From Armatimonadota bacterium (GTDB lineage: Bacteria; Armatimonadota; Zipacnadia; Zipacnadales; FEN-943), in assembly GCA_026419655.1 (NCBI GenBank), contig JANZZA010000667.1, forward strand, positions 1 through 24,343: a stretch of 24,343 nt of DNA. Direction: 5' to 3'. The translations under genes and the position numbers were made by a program. The notes below the pieces were generated by a model. It ran no database searches. It was not told the DNA's origin and was given only the letters and a program-made list of their open reading frames with translations. Positions 22,413-24,343 of this stretch are shown here, in pieces (position 1 is the first letter of the stretch; each line of letters starts with the position of its first letter).

Positions 22413-23566
22413 AGCTGCCCAGCAAGAGAGGTGTATAGCTGGACCTGCATGTCCAGCACCCGGTTGATATCGAAAAGCCAAGCTCTTTCACGCGCGGCTT
22501 CGCCCAGGCTCTTGGCCAACGCGTCGTCTTGCATTACGCGAGCCAGGCAGCGTGCAAGAGCTTCACTATCACGCGTCGGAAACAACAAGCCACTGCGCTC
22601 GTGCTCTATCTCCTCAGCACAACCAGGTATGTTAGAGGCGACAACCGGTAGGCCTGATGCCATAGCCTCGATGGGAGCAATGGGCAAGCCCTCGCGATGT
22701 GAAGCGAAAACGAAAACGTCTGCTGCGCTGTACAGGTCGAGCACGTCGTCGCGCCAGCCAAGAAGGAGGAAATCCTCGTCAAGCCCGGCCTGCTTGACCG
22801 CTTTCTCGATTGGTCGTACATCCTTCCCCGAGCCGGCTGCAAGAAATCGGACGGGAATGCCTTCGCGTTTCAGGTGCGCCGCTGCCTCAATCATCTCCGC
22901 ATATCCCTTGTCCCAGGTCAGCCGCGAGACCGTAAGAGCCACCTTCTCGTTCACACCGATTCCGAGGCTTTGCCGCAGTGCACGGCGGCGTTCAAGCCGC
23001 TCGTCGGGCGGCAACTTAAACTTACTTACCTCTACACCTGCTCCCGGGACCCAAAAGAACTTCTCCTGCTCCCCCACCCCAAGGGTGAGCGCCAAGTTTT
23101 CTTCGGCCCGACTGACACAAATGACTTTATGCGCCCATCGCAGGCCAACCTTCTCGATTTCCAACCAGACGCGACGAGCGAGAGGATGCAAGCCGTCATG
23201 AACGTAGAAACCATGCTGAGTGTAAATGAGCACTTTCGTGCGGTGGTAAGCTATCGGGTTGGCGATTATCCCTCCAAATGAGCAGTGCGTGTGAATGATG
23301 TCGAACCGATGGTCTTCCAGAAAACGGGATAGTTCGCGCCGCGCATTACATAGGGTAAGAGGGTTGAACGTGTGCCCGAAATTCCATCGGTGGAAGGGGA
23401 AGCCTGCAGTCTCGATAGCACTGGTGCTGTCATCAGAGCCGGCAAGAGCCTCCACGTGAAATCCAACCTGGCGTAAGCGTCTCATCAGAGGCAGTGCGAA
23501 CAACACAAGTGACGACGCACGTGCGGCAAGTTGCAAGACCCTTATCTGATCACACATCTTGGCCAT
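22409..23566 (-). CDS. GT4-family glycosyltransferase
   Basis: 385 residues of GT-B fold. The N-terminal domain has RVLQLAARASSLVLFALPLM and FDIIHTHCSFGGIIANPIAY. The C-terminal domain has ALTVSRLTWDKGYAEMIEAA and the nucleotide-sugar EX7E motif in HREGLPIAPIEAMASGLPVV. It transfers a sugar during surface polysaccharide or glycolipid assembly at the cytoplasmic face. The start is ATG 23566, 4th gene-position evidence being a GAGAG tract just upstream; a second in-frame ATG comes three codons later. As the first gene of the minus-strand cluster it follows an extended -10 promoter about 160 bases upstream. Confidence 0.92.
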   Translation of the reverse strand: MAKMCDQIRVLQLAARASSLVLFALPLMRRLRQVGFHVEALAGSDDSTSAIETAGFPFHRWNFGHTFNPLTLCNARRELSRFLEDHRFDIIHTHCSFGGIIANPIAYHRTKVLIYTQHGFYVHDGLHPLARRVWLEIEKVGLRWAHKVICVSRAEENLALTLGVGEQEKFFWVPGAGVEVSKFKLPPDERLERRRALRQSLGIGVNEKVALTVSRLTWDKGYAEMIEAAAHLKREGIPVRFLAAGSGKDVRPIEKAVKQAGLDEDFLLLGWRDDVLDLYSAADVFVFASHREGLPIAPIEAMASGLPVVASNIPGCAEEIEHERSGLLFPTRDSEALARCLARVMQDDALAKSLGEAARERAWLFDINRVLDMQVQLYTSLAGQL

Positions 23567-23724
23567 CCGCTCTCTGTGCTCTTGCGACGGCGCTCCTCGC
23601 GGCCACTATACCCCTACTCTTGGTAGGAGCGGTACTGGCCCGCTACCTGGTGCAATTCCTGCACTGCAATCCTCAACACCGCGGACTTAGCGTGTTGGGG
23701 AAAAACGTTCCGAAACTCGACGGC
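23567..23724. other. Leader region of the glycan cluster, no gene seen
   Basis: A plus-strand frame through here has a hydrophobic stretch (ALLAATIPLLLVGAVLARYL), but it begins inside the glycosyltransferase on the opposite strand and has no ribosome site. I treat it as chance. Only a weak 5-bp hairpin (CCTAC/GTAGG near 23612-23626) is visible. Confidence 0.4.
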
Positions 23725-23733
23725 ATTATATCA
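23725..23733 (-). promoter_or_regulatory. Extended -10 promoter for the glycan cluster
   Basis: On the minus strand the bases read TGATATAAT, a perfect TATAAT preceded by the TG of an extended -10 element. No good -35 stands 16-18 bases upstream, as is normal for extended -10 promoters. Transcription would start near 23718, giving a leader of about 150 bases to the GT4 start. Confidence 0.5.
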
Positions 23734-23845
23734 GATAGAGGCAGACAATAGTCCGATTGACGAGGTAGGACTTGCCATTTGTCTCAAGGAAGTGTTTCGG
23801 GTCAGTGTGCTCCTGGCCTGAAAGCCATTGCTACAAGCTTTTCCG

Positions 23846-23972
23846 AGAGGCGAGTGTTGCAAAACCATCGTTCGAGGCTCGAGGCGCGCCCGTGCGGTAT
23901 AACTCGCCGACTCAAACCTGCGCCTTACACGAACTGGCAGCTACGCAGAGGCGAGTTTTGCAACAGGCATGG
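23846..23972 (+). repeat. Intergenic repeat, tandem cores D1 and D2
   Basis: AGAGGCGAGTGTTGCAAAA (23846-23864) and AGAGGCGAGTTTTGCAACA (23947-23965) agree at 17 of 19 positions and stand 101 bases apart. Both match the plus-orientation core GGYGANTNTTGCAARA of the ~105-bp element, and the spacing equals one repeat unit. Outside the cores the two units are strongly diverged. Confidence 0.6.
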
Positions 23973-24030
23973 CATAAAGGAGGCCATTTCCCGACTGTTG
24001 CCAAAGGTGGCCCAGCAACTGGATGAAGTG

Positions 24031-24112
24031 AACCCAAGTAAAAGGTCGGGAACACAGCTCTGTCCTCCTCCACACGTCAACCAGACCTACCCCCGATTTT
24101 GCAATAATCACC
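24031..24112 (-). repeat. ~105-bp intergenic repeat, copy D3 (inverted relative to D1/D2)
   Basis: Read on the minus strand from 24112 it starts GGTGATTATTGCAAAATCGG. It ends with CCCGACCTTTTACTTGGG, where copy B has CCCGATCTTTTACTTGCGG. With a single one-base gap I count 55 matches over 81 positions against copy B (14041-14123). ACAGAGCTGT, the inner palindrome of copy A, is also present. This is the best-preserved pairing in the family along with A/B. Confidence 0.7.
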
Positions 24113-24343
24113 TAACAGACTCACGCACTAAGCCCGCGACGCCGCCCCCAACGCCCCCTCGTCGGGAGCAAAGGTGACTGTCAACCGCCCACCTTAGACG
24201 GGGAGTATTCAGTTTACTCAGGATTTTGTTTCAGTAGGAAAGGGTAATGCCTAGATAATCACCTCGGTGATCTCTCCAAAGCGCCTTGTTAACTCAAACA
24301 CGGCCACAAAAGTGGATAAACTTGTGTGTCTCACCTGACGCCC
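24113..24343. other. Gene-free right end of the window
   Basis: No ORF with a ribosome site. The only structure is the short palindrome at 24258-24271 and a GGTGAGACACA copy (minus strand) at 24326-24336. The next gene presumably lies beyond the edge. Confidence 0.4.
24258..24271. promoter_or_regulatory. 14-bp palindrome, possible operator or paired repeat heads
   Basis: ATCACC and GGTGAT face each other across two bases (ATCACCTCGGTGAT). GGTGAT is also how the ~105-bp element begins, so this could be two repeat heads in inverted contact (GGTGATTAT on the minus strand matches copy D3 for nine bases). A protein-binding site is equally possible. Confidence 0.3.

Noticed and set aside
22299..23201. 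300-codon plus-strand frame across the aminotransferase and glycosyltransferase
   Set aside because: It is antisense to two well-supported genes with Ser/Arg-rich, featureless product.
23494..23751. Plus-strand frame with a hydrophobic stretch, possible small membrane protein
   Set aside because: It starts inside the GT4 gene on the opposite strand, has no ribosome site, and covers the promoter of the glycan cluster.
2931..24336. Inverted copies of GGTGAGACACA at 2931 and 24326-24336 as element ends
   Set aside because: Only 11 bases match, a length expected by chance in a 24-kb window, and the flanks do not align.

Overview
The window (24.3 kb, GC-rich) looks like chromosome from an uncultivated or poorly described bacterium, most likely Armatimonadota, with a planctomycete-like lineage as the alternative. 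The best clues are a prepilin with the FTLIELLVVIAIIAIL...FPVFARAR start and an HNGQANVAFVDGH C-terminal motif, a secreted DUF4091 protein, a URO-D/methyltransferase-like protein, large secreted glycoside hydrolases, and many GTG/TTG starts. The lineage is an inference from gene style only.

Layout. (1) 1-2778, minus: a secreted clan GH-A glycoside hydrolase whose C-terminal beta-sandwich part continues in another frame to the left edge. (2) 2779-3662: a long gap with repeats, a minus-strand terminator-like hairpin, a sigma70-type promoter, and a hairpin overlapping a short leader ORF. (3) 3690-6446, plus: ABC-2 exporter ATPase, permease and a membrane-anchored TPR protein. (4) 6601-7263, plus: pseudopilin. 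(5) 7363-9966, plus: TIGR03960-type radical SAM protein and its DUF2344 partner. (6) 10108-13734, plus: secreted DUF4091 glycosidase-like protein and a URO-D family protein. (7) 13735-14359: a convergent gap filled with a ~105-bp tandem repeat. (8) 14360-17323, minus: secreted GH9. (9) 17324-18621: a 60-bp-period array in the GH9 leader, another repeat copy and gene remnants. (10) 18622-23566, minus: a five-gene surface-glycan cluster (GT4, DegT-type aminotransferase, GNAT, FemAB-like, GNAT). (11) 23567-24343: promoter and more repeats, with no gene seen.

How it fits together. The secreted GH-A, DUF4091 and GH9 proteins suggest polysaccharide breakdown. The minus-strand cluster would build and acylate an amino-sugar-containing surface glycan. 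The exporter set and pseudopilin are surface functions, and the radical SAM/DUF2344 pair is housekeeping.

The most unusual material is in the gaps. A degenerate ~105-bp element (core GGTGANTATTGCAAGAGCGG) recurs in four separate gaps, on both strands. I aligned copies by eye at about 67-68% identity over ~80 bp, and I do not recognise the family. Two gene leaders carry further, shorter-period tandem repeats, one of which multiplies Shine-Dalgarno-like tracts.
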